In this document: in pieces, positions 23,230 to 36,612 of the stretch
How positions within the stretch are numbered: the first letter of the stretch is position 1
Layout: every line of letters begins with the position of its first letter
DNA from: Hydractinia symbiolongicarpus
Taxonomy: Eukaryota; Cnidaria; Hydrozoa; Anthoathecata; Hydractiniidae
Length of the DNA stretch: 64,000 nucleotides
Direction: 5' to 3'
Assembly (NCBI RefSeq): GCF_029227915.1
Contig: NC_079887.1
Location: 3,472,001 to 3,536,000 of the forward strand
The notes under the pieces: generated by a model
The model's input: the letters and a program-made list of their open reading frames with translations, nothing else
Database searches by the model: none
Told to the model about the DNA's origin: nothing
Position numbers and translations under genes: made by a program

Positions 23230-26200
23230 ATTATTATTTCACTACTAAAGCCCATGAGACTTGTTGTATTTAAAAATGTTTTCATTTTTGATGAGACGCT
23301 GAATAAAAGAAGTTTAATCGCCGGCAAACGAAAACCCGCGATTTCCCGTAAATCCCGGGCTTGGCCCGTATAGTCAAAAGTATACAAAGAAAGTACCTAG
23401 GGAGAAAACTCATTTCCCGAACGATTTTTTGAATTATTTTTTCACCACTAAAACGCATGAGACTTGTAGTTTTTAAAAGTGTTTTCATTTTTGATGAGAC
23501 GCTGAATAAAAGAAGTTTAATTGCCGGCAAACGAAAACCCGCGATTTCCCGTAAATCCCGGGCTTGGCCCGTATAGTTGAATGTATATAAAGAAAGTACC
23601 CAGGGAGTAAACTCATTTGCCGAACGATTTTTTAAATTATTATTTCACTACTAAAGCCCATGAGACTTGTTGTATTTAAAAATGTTTTCATTTTTGATGA
23701 GACGCTGAATAAAAGAAGTTTAATCGCCGGCAAACGAAAACCCGCGATTTCCCGTAAATCCCGGGCTTGGCTCGTATAGTCAAAAGTATACAAAGAAAGT
23801 ACCTAGGGAGTAAACTCATTTCCCGAACGATTTTTTGAATTATTTCTGCACCACTAGAACGAATGAGACTTGTAGTTTTCAAAAATGTTTTCATTTTTAA
23901 TGAGACGCTTAATGAAAGAGGGTTCATCGCCGGCAAACGAAAACTCGCGATTTCCCGTAAATTCCGGGCTTGTCCCGTATAGTCGAATGTATACAAAGAA
24001 AGTACCCTGTGAGTAAACTCATTTCCAGAACGATTTTTTAAATTATTATTTCACCACTAAAGCCCATGAGACTTGTAGTTTTTAAAATTGTTTTCATTTT
24101 TGATGAGACGCTAAATAAAAGGAGTTTAATCGCCGGCAAACGAAAACCTGCGATTTCCCGTAAATCCCTGACTCGGCCCGTATAGTCAAAAGTATACAAA
24201 GAAAGTACCCAGGGAGAAAACTCATTTCCCGAACGATTTTTTGAGTTATTTTTTCACCACTAAAACGCATGAGACTTGTAGTTTTCAAAAGTGTTTTCGT
24301 TTTTGATGAGACGCTGAATAAAAGAAGTTTAATTGCCGGCAAACGAAAACCCGCGATTTCCCGTAAATCCCGGGCTTGGCCCGTATAGTTGAATGTATAT
24401 AAAGAAAGTACCCAGGGAGTAAACTGATTTCCCGAACGATTTTTTAAATTATTTCTGCACCACTAGAACGAATGAGACTTGTAGTTTTCAAAAATGTTTT
24501 CATTTTTAATGAGACGCTTAATGAAAGAGGGTTAATCGCTGGCAAACGAAAACTCGCGATTTTCCGTAAATCCCGGGCTTGCCCCGTATAGTCGAATGTA
24601 TACAAAGAAAGTACCCTGTGAGTAAACTCATTTCCAGAACGATTTTTTAAATTATTATTTCACCACTAAAGCCCATGAGACTTGTAGTTTTTAAAAATGT
24701 TTTCATTTTTGATGTGACGCTAAATAAAAGGAGTTTAATCGCCGGCAAACGAAAACCCGCGACTTCCCGTAAATCCCGGACTCGGCCCGTATAGTCAAAA
24801 GTATACAAGGAAAGTACTCAGGGAGTAAACTCATTTCCAGAACGATTTTTTAAATTATCTTTTCACCACTAAAACGCATGAGACTTGTAGTTTTCAAAAA
24901 TGTTTTCATTTTTGATGAGACGCTGAATAAAAGAAGTTTAATCGCCGGTAAACGAAAACCTGCGATTTCCCGTAAATCCCGGACTCGGCCCGTATAGTCA
25001 AAAGTATACAAAGAAAGTACCCAGGGAGTAAAGTCATTTCCCGAACGATTTTTTAAATTATTTTTTCACCACTAAAACGCATGAGATTTGTAGTTTTCAA
25101 AAATGTTTTCATTTTTGATGAGACGCTGAATAAAAGAAGTTTAATCGCCGGCAAACGAAAACCTGCGATTTTCCGTAAATCCCGGACTCGGCCCGTATAG
25201 TCAAAAGTATACAAAGAAAGTACCCAGGAAGTAAACTCATTTGCCGAACGATTTTTTAAATTATTATTTCACTACTAAAGCCCATGAGACTTGTTGTTTT
25301 TAAAAATGTTTTCATTTTTGATGAGACGCTGAATAAAAGAAGTTTAATCGCCGGCAAACGAAAACCCGCGATTTCCCGTAAATCCCGGGCTTGGCCCGTA
25401 TAGTCAAAAGTATACAAAGAAAGTACCCAGGGAGAAAACTCATTTCCCGAACGATTTTTTGAATTATTTTTTCACCACTAAAACGCATGAGACTTGTAGT
25501 TTTCAAAAGTGTTTTCATTTTTGATGAGACGCTGAATAAAAGAAGTTTAATTGCCGGCAAACGAAAACCCGCGATTTCCCGTAAATCCCGGGCTTGGCCC
25601 GTATAGTTGAATGTATATAAAGAAAGTACCCAGGGAGTAAACTCATTTGCCGAACGATTTTTTAAATTATTATTTCACTACTAAAGCCCATGAGACTTGT
25701 TGTATTTAAAAATATTTTCATTTTTGATGAGACGCTGAATAAAAGAAGTTTAATCGCCGGCAAACGAAAACCCGCGATTTCCCGTAAATCCCGGGCTTGG
25801 CCCGTATAGTCAAAAGTATACACGGAAAGTACCTAGGGAGAAAACTCATTCCCCGAACGATTTTTTGAATTGTTTTTTCACCACTAAAACGCATGAGACT
25901 TGTAGTTTTCAAAAGTGTTTTCATTTTTGATGAGACGCTGAATAAAAGAAGTTTAATTGCCGGCAAACGAAAACCCGCGATTTCCCGTAAATCCCGGGCT
26001 TGGCCCGTATAGTTGAATGTATATAAAGAAAGTACCCAGGGAGTAAACTGATTTCCCGAACGATTTTTTAAATTATTTCTACACCACTAGAACGAATGAG
26101 ACTTGTAGTTTTCAAAAAATTTTTCATTTTTAATGAGACGCTTAATGAAAGAGGGTTAATCGCCGGCAAACGAAAACTCGCGATTTCCCGTAAATTCCGG

Positions 26201-26310
26201 GCTTGTCCCGTATAGTCGAATGTATACAAAGAAAGTACCCAGTGAGTAAACTCATTTCCAGAACGATTTTTTAAATTATTATTTCACCACTAAAGCCCAT
26301 GAGACTTGTA
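23230..26310 (-). repeat. 3.1-kb segment duplicated at 35004-38084
   Basis: About 15 monomers recur at an offset of exactly 11,774 bp (58 x 203). Shared private marks are ccggtaaacg (24946 and 36720), aaagtcattt (about 25031 and 36805), cattccccg with gaattgttttt (about 25850 and 37624) and caaaaaattttt (26113 and 37887). The two copies are flanked by different monomer types, so the match has definite ends rather than being general HOR similarity. Confidence 0.85.
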
Positions 26311-29300
26311 GTTTTCAAAAATGTTTTCATTTTTGATGAGACGCTGAATAAAAGAAGTTTAATCGCCGGCACACGAAAACCTGCGATTTCCCGTAAATCC
26401 CTGACTCGGCCCGTATAGTCAAAAGTATACAAAGAAAGTACCCAGGGAGAAAACTCATATCCCGAACGATTTTTTGAATTATTTTTTCACCACTAAAACG
26501 CATGAGACTTGTAGTTTTCAAAAGTGTTTTCGTTTTTGATGAGACGCTGAATAAAAGAAGTTTAATTGCCGGCAAACGAAAACCCGCGATTTCCCGTAAA
26601 TCCCGGGCTTAGCCCGTATAGTTGAATGTATATAAAGAAAGTACCCAGGGAGTAAACTGATTTCCCGAACGATTTTTTAAATTATTTCTGCACCACTAAA
26701 ACGAATGAGACTTGTAGTTTTCAAAAATGTTTTCATTTTTAATGAGACGCTTAATGAAAGAGGGTTAATCGCTGGCAAACGAAAACTCGCGATTTTCCGT
26801 AAATCCCGGGCTTGTCCCGTATAGTCGAATGTATACAAAGAAAGTACCCTGTGAGTAAACTCATTTCCAGAACGATTTTTTAAATTATTATTTCACCACT
26901 AAAGCCCATGAGACTTGTAGTTTTTAAAAATGTTTTCATTTTTGATGTGACGCTAAATAAAAGGAGTTTAATCGCCGGCAAACGAAAACCCGCGACTTCC
27001 CGTAAATCCCGGACTCGGCCCGTATAGTCAAAAGTATACAAGGAAAGTACTCAGGGAGTAAACTCATTTCCAGAACGATTTTTTAAATTATCTTTTCACC
27101 ACTAAAACGCATGAGACTTGTAGTTTTCAAAAATGTTTTCATTTTTGATGAGACGCTGAATAAAAGAAGTTTAATCGCCGGCAAACGAAAACCTGCGATT
27201 TCCCGTAAATCCCGGACTCGGCCCGTATAGTCAAAAGTATACAAAGAAAGTACCCAGGGAGTAAACTCATTTCCCGAACGATTTTTTAAATTATTTTTTC
27301 ACCACTAAAACGCATGAGATTTGTAGTTTTCAAAAATGTTTTCATTTTTGATGAGACGCTGAATAAAAGAAGTTTAATCGCCGGCACACGAAAACCTGCG
27401 ATTTTCCGTAAATCCCGGACTCGGCCCGTATAGTCAAAAGTATACAAAGAAAGTACCCAGGAAGTAAACTCATTTGCCGAACGATTTTTTAAATTATTAT
27501 TTCACTACTAAAGCCCATGAGACTTGTTGTTTTTAAAAATGTTTTCATTTTTGATGAGACGCTGAATAAAAGAAGTTTAATCGCCGGCAAACGAAAACCC
27601 GCGATTTCCCGTAAATCCCGGGCTTAGCCCGTATAGTCAAAAGTATACAAAGAAAGTACCCAGGGAGAAAACTCATTTCCCGAACGATTTTTTGAATTAT
27701 TTTTTCACCACTAAAACCCATGAGACTTGTAGTTTTCAAAAGTGTTTTCATTTTTGATGAGACGCTGAATAAAAGAAGTTTAATTGCCGGCAAACGAAAA
27801 CCCGCGATTTCCCGTAAATCCCGGGCTTGGCCCGTATAGTTGAATGTATATAAAGAAAGTACCCAGGGAGTAAACTCATTTGCCGAACGATTTTTTAAAT
27901 TATTATTTCACTACTAAAGCCCATGAGACTTGTTGTATTTAAAAATGTTTTCATTTTTGATGAGACGCTGAATAAAAGAAGTTTAATCGCCGGCAAACGA
28001 AAACCCGCGATTTCCCGTAAATCCCGGGCTTGGCCCGTATAGTCAAAAGTATACAAAGAAAGTACCTAGGGAGAAAACTCATTTCCCGAACGATTTTTTG
28101 AATTATTTTTTCACCACTAAAACGCATGAGACTTGTAGTTTTCAAAAGTGTTTTCATTTTTGATGAGACGCTGAATAAAAGAAGTTTAATTGCCGGCAAA
28201 CGAAAACCCGCGATTTCCCGTAAATCCCGGGCTTGGCCCGTATAGTTGAATGTATATAAAGAAAGTACCCAGGGAGTAAACTCATTTGCCGAACGATTTT
28301 TTAAATTATTATTTCACTACTAAAGCCCATGAGACTTGTTGTATTTAAAAATGTTTTCATTTTTGATGAGACGCTGAATAAAAGAAGTTTAATCGCCGGC
28401 AAACGAAAACCCGCGATTTCCCGTAAATCCCGGGCTTGGCTCGTATAGTCAAAAGTATACAAAGAAAGTACCTAGGGAGTAAACTCATTTCCCGAACGAT
28501 TTTTTGAATTATTTCTGCACCACTAGAACGAATGAGACTTGTAGTTTTCAAAAATGTTTTCATTTTTAATGAGACGCTTAATGAAAGAGGGTTCATCGCC
28601 GGCAAACGAAAACTCGCGATTTCCCGTAAATTCCGGGCTTGTCCCGTATAGTCGAATGTATACAAAGAAAGTACCCTGTGAGTAAACTCATTTCCAGAAC
28701 GATTTTTTAAATTATTATTTCACCACTAAAGCCCATGAGACTTGTAGTTTTTAAAATTGTTTTCATTTTTGATGAGACGCTAAATAAAAGGAGTTTAATC
28801 GCCGGCAAACGAAAACCTGCGATTTCCCGTAAATCCCTGACTCGGCCCGTATAGTCAAAAGTATACAAAGAAAGTACCCAGGGAGAAAACTCATTTCCCG
28901 AACGATTTTTTGAATTATTTTTTCACCACTAAAACGCATGAGACTTGTAGTTTTCAAAAGTGTTTTCGTTTTTGATGAGACGCTGAATAAAAGAAGTTTA
29001 ATTGCCGGCAAACGAAAACCCGCGATTTCCCGTAAATACCGGGCTTGGCCCGTATAGTTGAATGTATATAAAGAAAGTACCCAGGGAGTAAACTGATTTC
29101 CCGAACGATTTTTTAAATTATTTCTGCACCACTAGAACGAATGAGACTTGTAGTTTTCAAAAATGTTTTCATTTTTAATGAGACGCTTAATGAAAGACGG
29201 TTAATCGCTGGCAAACGAAAACTCGCGATTTTCCGTAAATCCCGGGCTTGTCCCGTATAGTCGAATGTATACAAAGAAAGTACCCTGTGAGTAAACTCAT

Positions 29301-29582
29301 TTCCAGAACGATTTTTTAAATTATTATTTCACCACTAAAGCCCATGAGACTTGTAGTTTTTAAAAATGTTTTCATTTTTGATGTGACGCTAAATAAAAGG
29401 AGTTTAATCGCCGGCAAACGAAAACCCGCGACTTCCCGTAAATCCCGGACTCGGCCCGTATAGTCAAAAGTATACAAGGAAAGTACTCAGGGAGTAAACT
29501 CATTTCCAGAACGATTTTTTAAATTATCTTTTCACCACTAAAACGCATGAGACTTGTAGTTTTCAAAAATGTTTTCATTTTT

Positions 29583-30400
29583 GATGAGACGCTGAATAAA
29601 AGAAGTTTAATCGCCGGCAAACGAAAACCTGCGATTTCCCGTAAATCCCGGACTCGGCCCGTATAGTCAAAAGTATACAAAGAAAGTACCCAGGGAGTAA
29701 ACTCATTTCCCGAACGATTTTTTAAATTATTTTTTCACCACTAAAACGCATGAGATTTGTAGTTTTCAAAAATGTTTTCATTTTTGATGAGACGCTGAAT
29801 AAAAGAAGTTTAATCGCCGGCACACGAAAACCTGCGATTTTCCGTAAATCCCGGACTCGGCCCGTATAGTCAAAAGTATACAAAGAAAGTACCCAGGAAG
29901 TAAACTCATTTGCCGAACGATTTTTTAAATTATTATTTCACTACTAAAGCCCATGAGACTTGTTGTTTTTAAAAATGTTTTCATTTTTGATGAGACGCTG
30001 AATAAAAGAAGTTTAATCGCCGGCAAACGAAAACCTGCGATTTCCCGTAAATCCCGGACTCGGCCCGTATAGTCAAAAGTATACAAAGAAAGTACCCAGG
30101 GAGTAAACTCATTTCCCGAACGATTTTTTAAATTATTTTTTCACCACTAAAACGCATGAGATTTGTAGTTTTCAAAAATGTTTTCATTTTTGATGAGACG
30201 CTGAATAAAAGAAGTTTAATCGCCGGCACACGAAAACCTGCGATTTTCCGTAAATCCCGGACTCGGCCCGTATAGTCAAAAGTATACAAAGAAAGTACCC
30301 AGGAAGTAAACTCATTTGCCGAACGATTTTTTAAATTATTATTTCACTGCTAAAGCCCATGAGACTTGTTGTTTTTAAAAATGTTTTCATTTTTGATGAG
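29583..30400 (-). repeat. Two-monomer (406-bp) local duplication
   Basis: The dimer carrying ctgcgatttcccg, gagatttg and ccggcacacg occurs twice in a row. The cacacg mark is at 29821 and 30227, exactly 406 bp apart. It replaces two monomers present at the equivalent place in other HOR copies, so the HOR total still comes to 11 or 12. Confidence 0.8.
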
Positions 30401-30983
30401 ACGCTGAATAAAAGAAGTTTAATCGCCGGCAAACGAAAACCCGCGATTTCCCGTAAATCCCGGGCTTGGCCCGTATAGTTGAATGTATATAAAGAAAGTA
30501 CCCAGGGAGTAAACTCATTTGCCGAACGATTTTTTAAATTATTATTTCACTACTAAAGCCCATGAGACTTGTTGTATTTAAAAATGTTTTCATTTTTGAT
30601 GAGACGCTGAATAAAAGAAGTTTAATCGCCGGCAAACGAAAACCCGCGATTTCCCGTAAATCCCGGGCTTGGCTCGTATAGTCAAAAGTATACAAAGAAA
30701 GTACCTAGGGAGTAAACTCATTTCCCGAACGATTTTTTGAATTATTTCTGCACCACTAGAACGAATGAGACTTGTAGTTTTCAAAAATGTTTTCATTTTT
30801 AATGAGACGCTTAATGAAAGAGGGTTCATCGCCGGCAAACGAAAACTCGCGATTTCCCGTAAATTCCGGGCTTGTCCCGTATAGTCGAATGTATACAAAG
30901 AAAGTACCCTGTGAGTAAACTCATTTCCAGAACGATTTTTTAAATTATTATTTCACCACTAAAGCCCATGAGACTTGTAGTTT

Positions 30984-31200
30984 TTAAAATTGTTTTCATT
31001 TTTGATGAGACGCTAAATAAAAGGAGTTTAATCGCCGGCAAACGAAAACTCGCGATTTCCCGTAAATTCCGGGCTTGTCCCGTATAGTCGAATGTATACA
31101 AAGAAAGTACCCTGTGAGTAAACTCATTTCCAGAACGATTTTTTAAATTATTATTTCACCACTAAAGCCCATGAGACTTGTAGTTTTTAAAATTGTTTTC
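30984..31200 (-). repeat. Single-monomer duplication with chimeric join
   Basis: The aaaattgttttc / ctaaataaaagg half-monomer appears at 30984 and again 203 bp later. Between them, after gccggcaaacgaaaac, the sequence changes to tcgcgatttcccg and the gcttgtcccg type, whereas other copies continue as ctgcgatttcccg. This is the signature of an unequal crossover by one monomer, with the exchange point at about 31013-31050. Confidence 0.8.
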
Positions 31201-32416
31201 ATTTTTGATGAGACGCTAAATAAAAGGAGTTTAATCGCCGGCAAACGAAAACCTGCGATTTCCCGTAAATCCCTGACTCGGCCCGTATAGTCAAAAGTAT
31301 ACAAAGAAAGTACCCAGGGAGAAAACTCATTTCCCGAACGATTTTTTGAATTATTTTTTCACCACTAAAACGCATGAGACTTGTAGTTTTCAAAAGTGTT
31401 TTCGTTTTTGATGAGACGCTGAATAAAAGAAGTTTAATTGCCGGCAAACGAAAACCCGCGATTTCCCGTAAATCCCGGGCTTGGCCCGTATAGTTGAATG
31501 TATATAAAGAAAGTACCCAGGGAGTAAACTGATTTCCCGAACGATTTTTTAAATTATTTCTGCACCACTAGAACAAATGAGACTTGTAGTTTTCAAAAAT
31601 GTTTTCATTTTTAATGAGACGCTTAATGAAAGAGGGTTAATCGCTGGCAAACGAAAACTCGCGATTTTCCGTAAATCCCGGGCTTGTCCCGTATAGTCGA
31701 ATGTATACAAAGAAAGTACCCTGTGAGTAAACTCATTTCCAGAACGATTTTTTAAATTATTATTTCACCACTAAAGCCCATGAGACTTGTAGTTTTTAAA
31801 AATGTTTTCATTTTTGATGTGACGCTAAATAAAAGGAGTTTAATCGCCGGCAAACGAAAACCCGCGACTTCCCGTAAATCCCGGACTCGGCCCGTATAGT
31901 CAAAAGTATACAAGGAAAGTACTCAGGGAGTAAACTCATTTCCAGAACGATTTTTTAAATTATCTTTTCACCACTAAAACGCATGAGACTTGTAGTTTTC
32001 AAAAATGTTTTCATTTTTGATGAGACGCTGAATAAAAGAAGTTTAATCGCCGGCAAACGAAAACCTGCGATTTCCCGTAAATCCCGGACTCGGCCCGTAT
32101 AGTCAAAAGTATACAAAGAAAGTACCCAGGGAGTAAACTCATTTCCCGAACGATTTTTTAAATTATTTTTTCACCACTAAAACGCATGAGATTTGTAGTT
32201 TTCAAAAATGTTTTCATTTTTGATGAGACGCTGAATAAAAGAAGTTTAATCGCCGGCACACGAAAACCTGCGATTTTCCGTAAATCCCGGACTCGGCCCG
32301 TATAGTCAAAAGTATACAAAGAAAGTACCCAGAAAGTAAACTCATTTGCCGAACGATTTTTTAAATTATTATTTCACTACTAAAGCCCATGAGACTTGTT
32401 GTTTTTAAAAATGTTT

Positions 32417-35400
32417 TCATTTTTGATGAGACGCTGAATAAAAGAAGTTTAATCGCCGGCAAACGAAAACCCGCGATTTCCCGTAAATCCCGGGCTTAGC
32501 CCGTATAGTCAAAAGTATACAAAGAAAGTACCCAGGGAGAAAACTCATTTCCCGAACGATTTTTTGAATTATTTTTTCACCACTAAAACCCATGAGACTT
32601 GTAGTTTTCAAAAGTGTTTTCATTTTTGATGAGACGCTGAATAAAAGAAGTTTAATTGCCGGCAAACGAAAACCCGCGATTTCCCGTAAATCCCGGGCTT
32701 GGCCCGTATAGTTGAATGTATATAAAGAAAGTACCCAGGGAGTAAACTCATTTGCCGAACGATTTTTTAAATTATTATTTCACTACTAAAGCCCATGAGA
32801 CTTGTTGTATTTAAAAATGTTTTCATTTTTGATGAGACGCTGAATAAAAGAAGTTTAATCGCCGGCAAACGAAAACCCGCGATTTCCCGTAAATCCCGGG
32901 CTTGGCCCGTATAGTCAAAAGTATACAAAGAAAGTACCTAGGGAGAAAACTCATTTCCCGAACGATTTTTTGAATTATTTTTTCACCACTAAAACGCATG
33001 AGACTTGTAGTTTTCAAAAGTGTTTTCATTTTTGATGAGACGCTGAATAAAAGAAGTTTAATTGCCGGCAAACGAAAACCCGCGATTTCCCGTAAATCCC
33101 GGGCTTGGCCCGTATAGTTGAATGTATATAAAGAAAGTACCCAGGGAGTAAACTCATTTGCCGAACGATTTTTTAAATTATTATTTCACTACTAAAGCCC
33201 ATGAGACTTGTTGTATTTAAAAATGTTTTCATTTTTGATGAGACGCTGAATAAAAGAAGTTTAATCGCCGGCAAACGAAAACCCGCGATTTCCCGTAAAT
33301 CCCGGGCTTGGCTCGTATAGTCAAAAGTATACAAAGAAAGTACCTAGGGAGTAAACTCATTTCCCGAACGATTTTTTGAATTATTTCTGCACCACTAGAA
33401 CGAATGAGACTTGTAGTTTTCAAAAATGTTTTCATTTTTAATGAGACGCTTAATGAAAGAGGGTTCATCGCCGGCAAACGAAAACTCGCGATTTCCCGTA
33501 AATTCCGGGCTTGTCCCGTATAGTCGAATGTATACAAAGAAAGTACCCTGTGAGTAAACTCATTTCCAGAACGATTTTTTAAATTATTATTTCACCACTA
33601 AAGCCCATGAGACTTGTAGTTTTTAAAATTGTTTTCATTTTTGATGAGACGCTAAATAAAAGGAGTTTAATCGCCGGCAAACGAAAACCTGCGATTTCCC
33701 GTAAATCCCTGACTCGGCCCGTATAGTCAAAAGTATACAAAGAAAGTACCCAGGGAGAAAACTCATTTCCCGAACGATTTTTTGAGTTATTTTTTCACCA
33801 CTAAAACGCATGAGACTTGTAGTTTTCAAAAGTGTTTTCGTTTTTGATGAGACGCTGAATAAAAGAAGTTTAATTGCCGGCAAACGAAAACCCGCGATTT
33901 CCCGTAAATCCCGGGCTTGGCCCGTATAGTTGAATGTATATAAAGAAAGTACCCAGGGAGTAAACTGATTTCCCGAACGATTTTTTAAATTATTTCTGCA
34001 CCACTAGAACGAATGAGACTTGTAGTTTTCAAAAATGTTTTCATTTTTAATGAGACGCGTAATGAAAGAGGGTTAATCGCTGGCAAACGAAAACTCGCGA
34101 TTTTCCGTAAATCCCGGGCTTGCCCCGTATAGTCGAATGTATAAAAAGAAAGTACCCTGTGAGTAAACTCATTTCCAGAACGATTTTTTAAATTATTATT
34201 TCACCACTAAAGCCCATGAGACTTGTAGTTTTTAAAAATGTTTTCATTTTTGATGTGACGCTAAATAAAAGGAGTTTAATCGCCGGCAAACGAAAACCCG
34301 CGACTTCCCGTAAATCCCGGACTCGGCCCGTATAGTCAAAAGTATACAAGGAAAGTACTCAGGGAGTAAACTCATTTCCCGAACGATTTTTTAAATTATT
34401 TTTTCACCACTAAAACGCATGAGATTTGTAGTTTTCAAAAATGTTTTCATTTTTGATGAGACGCTGAATAAAAGAAGTTTAATCGCCGGCACACGAAAAC
34501 CTGCGATTTTCCGTAAATCCCGGACTCGGCCCGTATAGTCAAAAGTATACAAAGAAAGTACCCAGGAAGTAAAGTCATTTGCCGAACGATTTTTTAAATT
34601 ATTATTTCACTACTAAAGCCCATGAGACTTGTTGTTTTTAAAAATGTTTTCATTTTTGATGAGACGCTGAATAAAAGAAGTTTAATCGCCGGCAAACGAA
34701 AACCCGCGATTTCCCGTAAATCCCGGGCTTAGCCCGTATAGTCAAAAGTATACAAAGAAAGTACCCAGGGAGAAAACTCATTTCCCGAACGATTTTTTGA
34801 ATTATTTTTTCACCACTAAAACCCATGAGACTTGTAGTTTTCAAAAGTGTTTTCATTTTTGATGAGACGCTGAATAAAAGAAGTTTAATTGCCGGCAAAC
34901 GAAAACCCGCGATTTCCCGTAAATCCCGGGCTTGGCCCGTATAGTTGAATGTATATAAAGAAAGTACCCAGGGAGTAAACTCATTTGCCGAACGATTTTT
35001 TAAATTATTATTTCACTACTAAAGCCCATGAGACTTGTTGTATTTAAAAATGTTTTCATTTTTGATGAGACGCTGAATAAAAGAAGTTTAATCGCCGGCA
35101 AACGAAAACCCGCGATTTCCCGTAAATCCCGGGCTTGGCCCGTATAGTCAAAAGTATACAAAGAAAGTACCTAGGGAGAAAACTCATTTCCCGAACGATT
35201 TTTTGAATTATTTTTTCACCACTAAAACGCATGAGACTTGTAGTTTTCAAAAGTGTTTTCATTTTTGATGAGACGCTGAATAAAAGAAGTTTAATTGCCG
35301 GCAAACGAAAACCCGCGATTTCCCGTAAATCCCGGGCTTGGCCCGTATAGTTGAATGTATATAAAGAAAGTACCCAGGGAGTAAACTCATTTGCCGAACG

Positions 35401-36612
35401 ATTTTTTAAATTATTATTTCACTACTAAAGCCCATGAGACTTGTTGTATTTAAAAATGTTTTCATTTTTGATGAGACGCTGAATAAAAGAAGTTTAATCG
35501 CCGGCAAACGAAAACCCGCGATTTCCCGTAAATCCCGGGCTTGGCTCGTATAGTCAAAAGTATACAAAGAAAGTACCTAGGGAGTAAACTCATTTCCCGA
35601 ACGATTTTTTGAATTATTTCTGCACCACTAGAACGAATGAGACTTGTAGTTTTCAAAAATGTTTTCATTTTTAATGAGACGCTTAATGAAAGAGGGTTCA
35701 TCGCCGGCAAACGAAAACTCGCGATTTCCCGTAAATTCCGGGCTTGTCCCGTATAGTCGAATGTATACAAAGAAAGTACCCTGTGAGTAAACTCATTTCC
35801 AGAACGATTTTTTAAATTATTATTTCACCACTAAAGCCCATGAGACTTGTAGTTTTTAAAATTGTTTTCATTTTTGATGAGACGCTAAATAAAAGGAGTT
35901 TAATCGCCGGCAAACGAAAACCTGCGATTTCCCGTAAATCCCTGACTCGGCCCGTATAGTCAAAAGTATACAAAGAAAGTACCCAGGGAGAAAACTCATT
36001 TCCCGAACGATTTTTTGAGTTATTTTTTCACCACTAAAACGCATGAGACTTGTAGTTTTCAAAAGTGTTTTCGTTTTTGATGAGACGCTGAATAAAAGAA
36101 GTTTAATTGCCGGCAAACGAAAACCCGCGATTTCCCGTTAATCCCGGGCTTGGCCCGTATAGTTGAATGTATATAAAGAAAGTACCCAGGGAGTAAACTG
36201 ATTTCCCGAACGATTTTTTAAATTATTTCTGCACCACTAGAACGAATGAGACTTGTAGTTTTCAAAAATGTTTTCATTTTTAATGAGACGCTTAATGAAA
36301 GAGGGTTAATCGCTGGCAAACGAAAACTCGCGATTTTCCGTAAATCCCGGGCTTGCCCCGTATAGTCGAATGTATACAAAGAAAGTACCCTGTGAGTAAA
36401 CTCATTTCCAGAACGATTTTTTAAATTATTATTTCACCACTAAAGCCCATGAGACTTGTAGTTTTTAAAAATGTTTTCATTTTTGATGTGACGCTAAATA
36501 AAAGGAGTTTAATCGCCGGCAAACGAAAACCCGCGACTTCCCGTAAATCCCGGACTCGGCCCGTATAGTCAAAAGTATACAAGGAAAGTACTCAGGGAGT
36601 AAACTCATTTCC
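32417..36612 (-). repeat. Best-preserved tandem HOR pair, offset 2233 bp
   Basis: 32417-34379 recurs as 34650-36612 at an offset of 11 x 203. It contains in order the aaacccatgag monomer, two cctaggg/tttgaatt monomers, the gggttcatc monomer, the gtgttttcg monomer and the gctggc and gatgtgacg monomers. After 34379 the first copy loses one monomer relative to the second: actcagggagtaaactcatttc joins directly to ccgaacg of the next type, making a chimeric monomer. The second copy keeps both, so its unit is 12 monomers. Confidence 0.82.
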
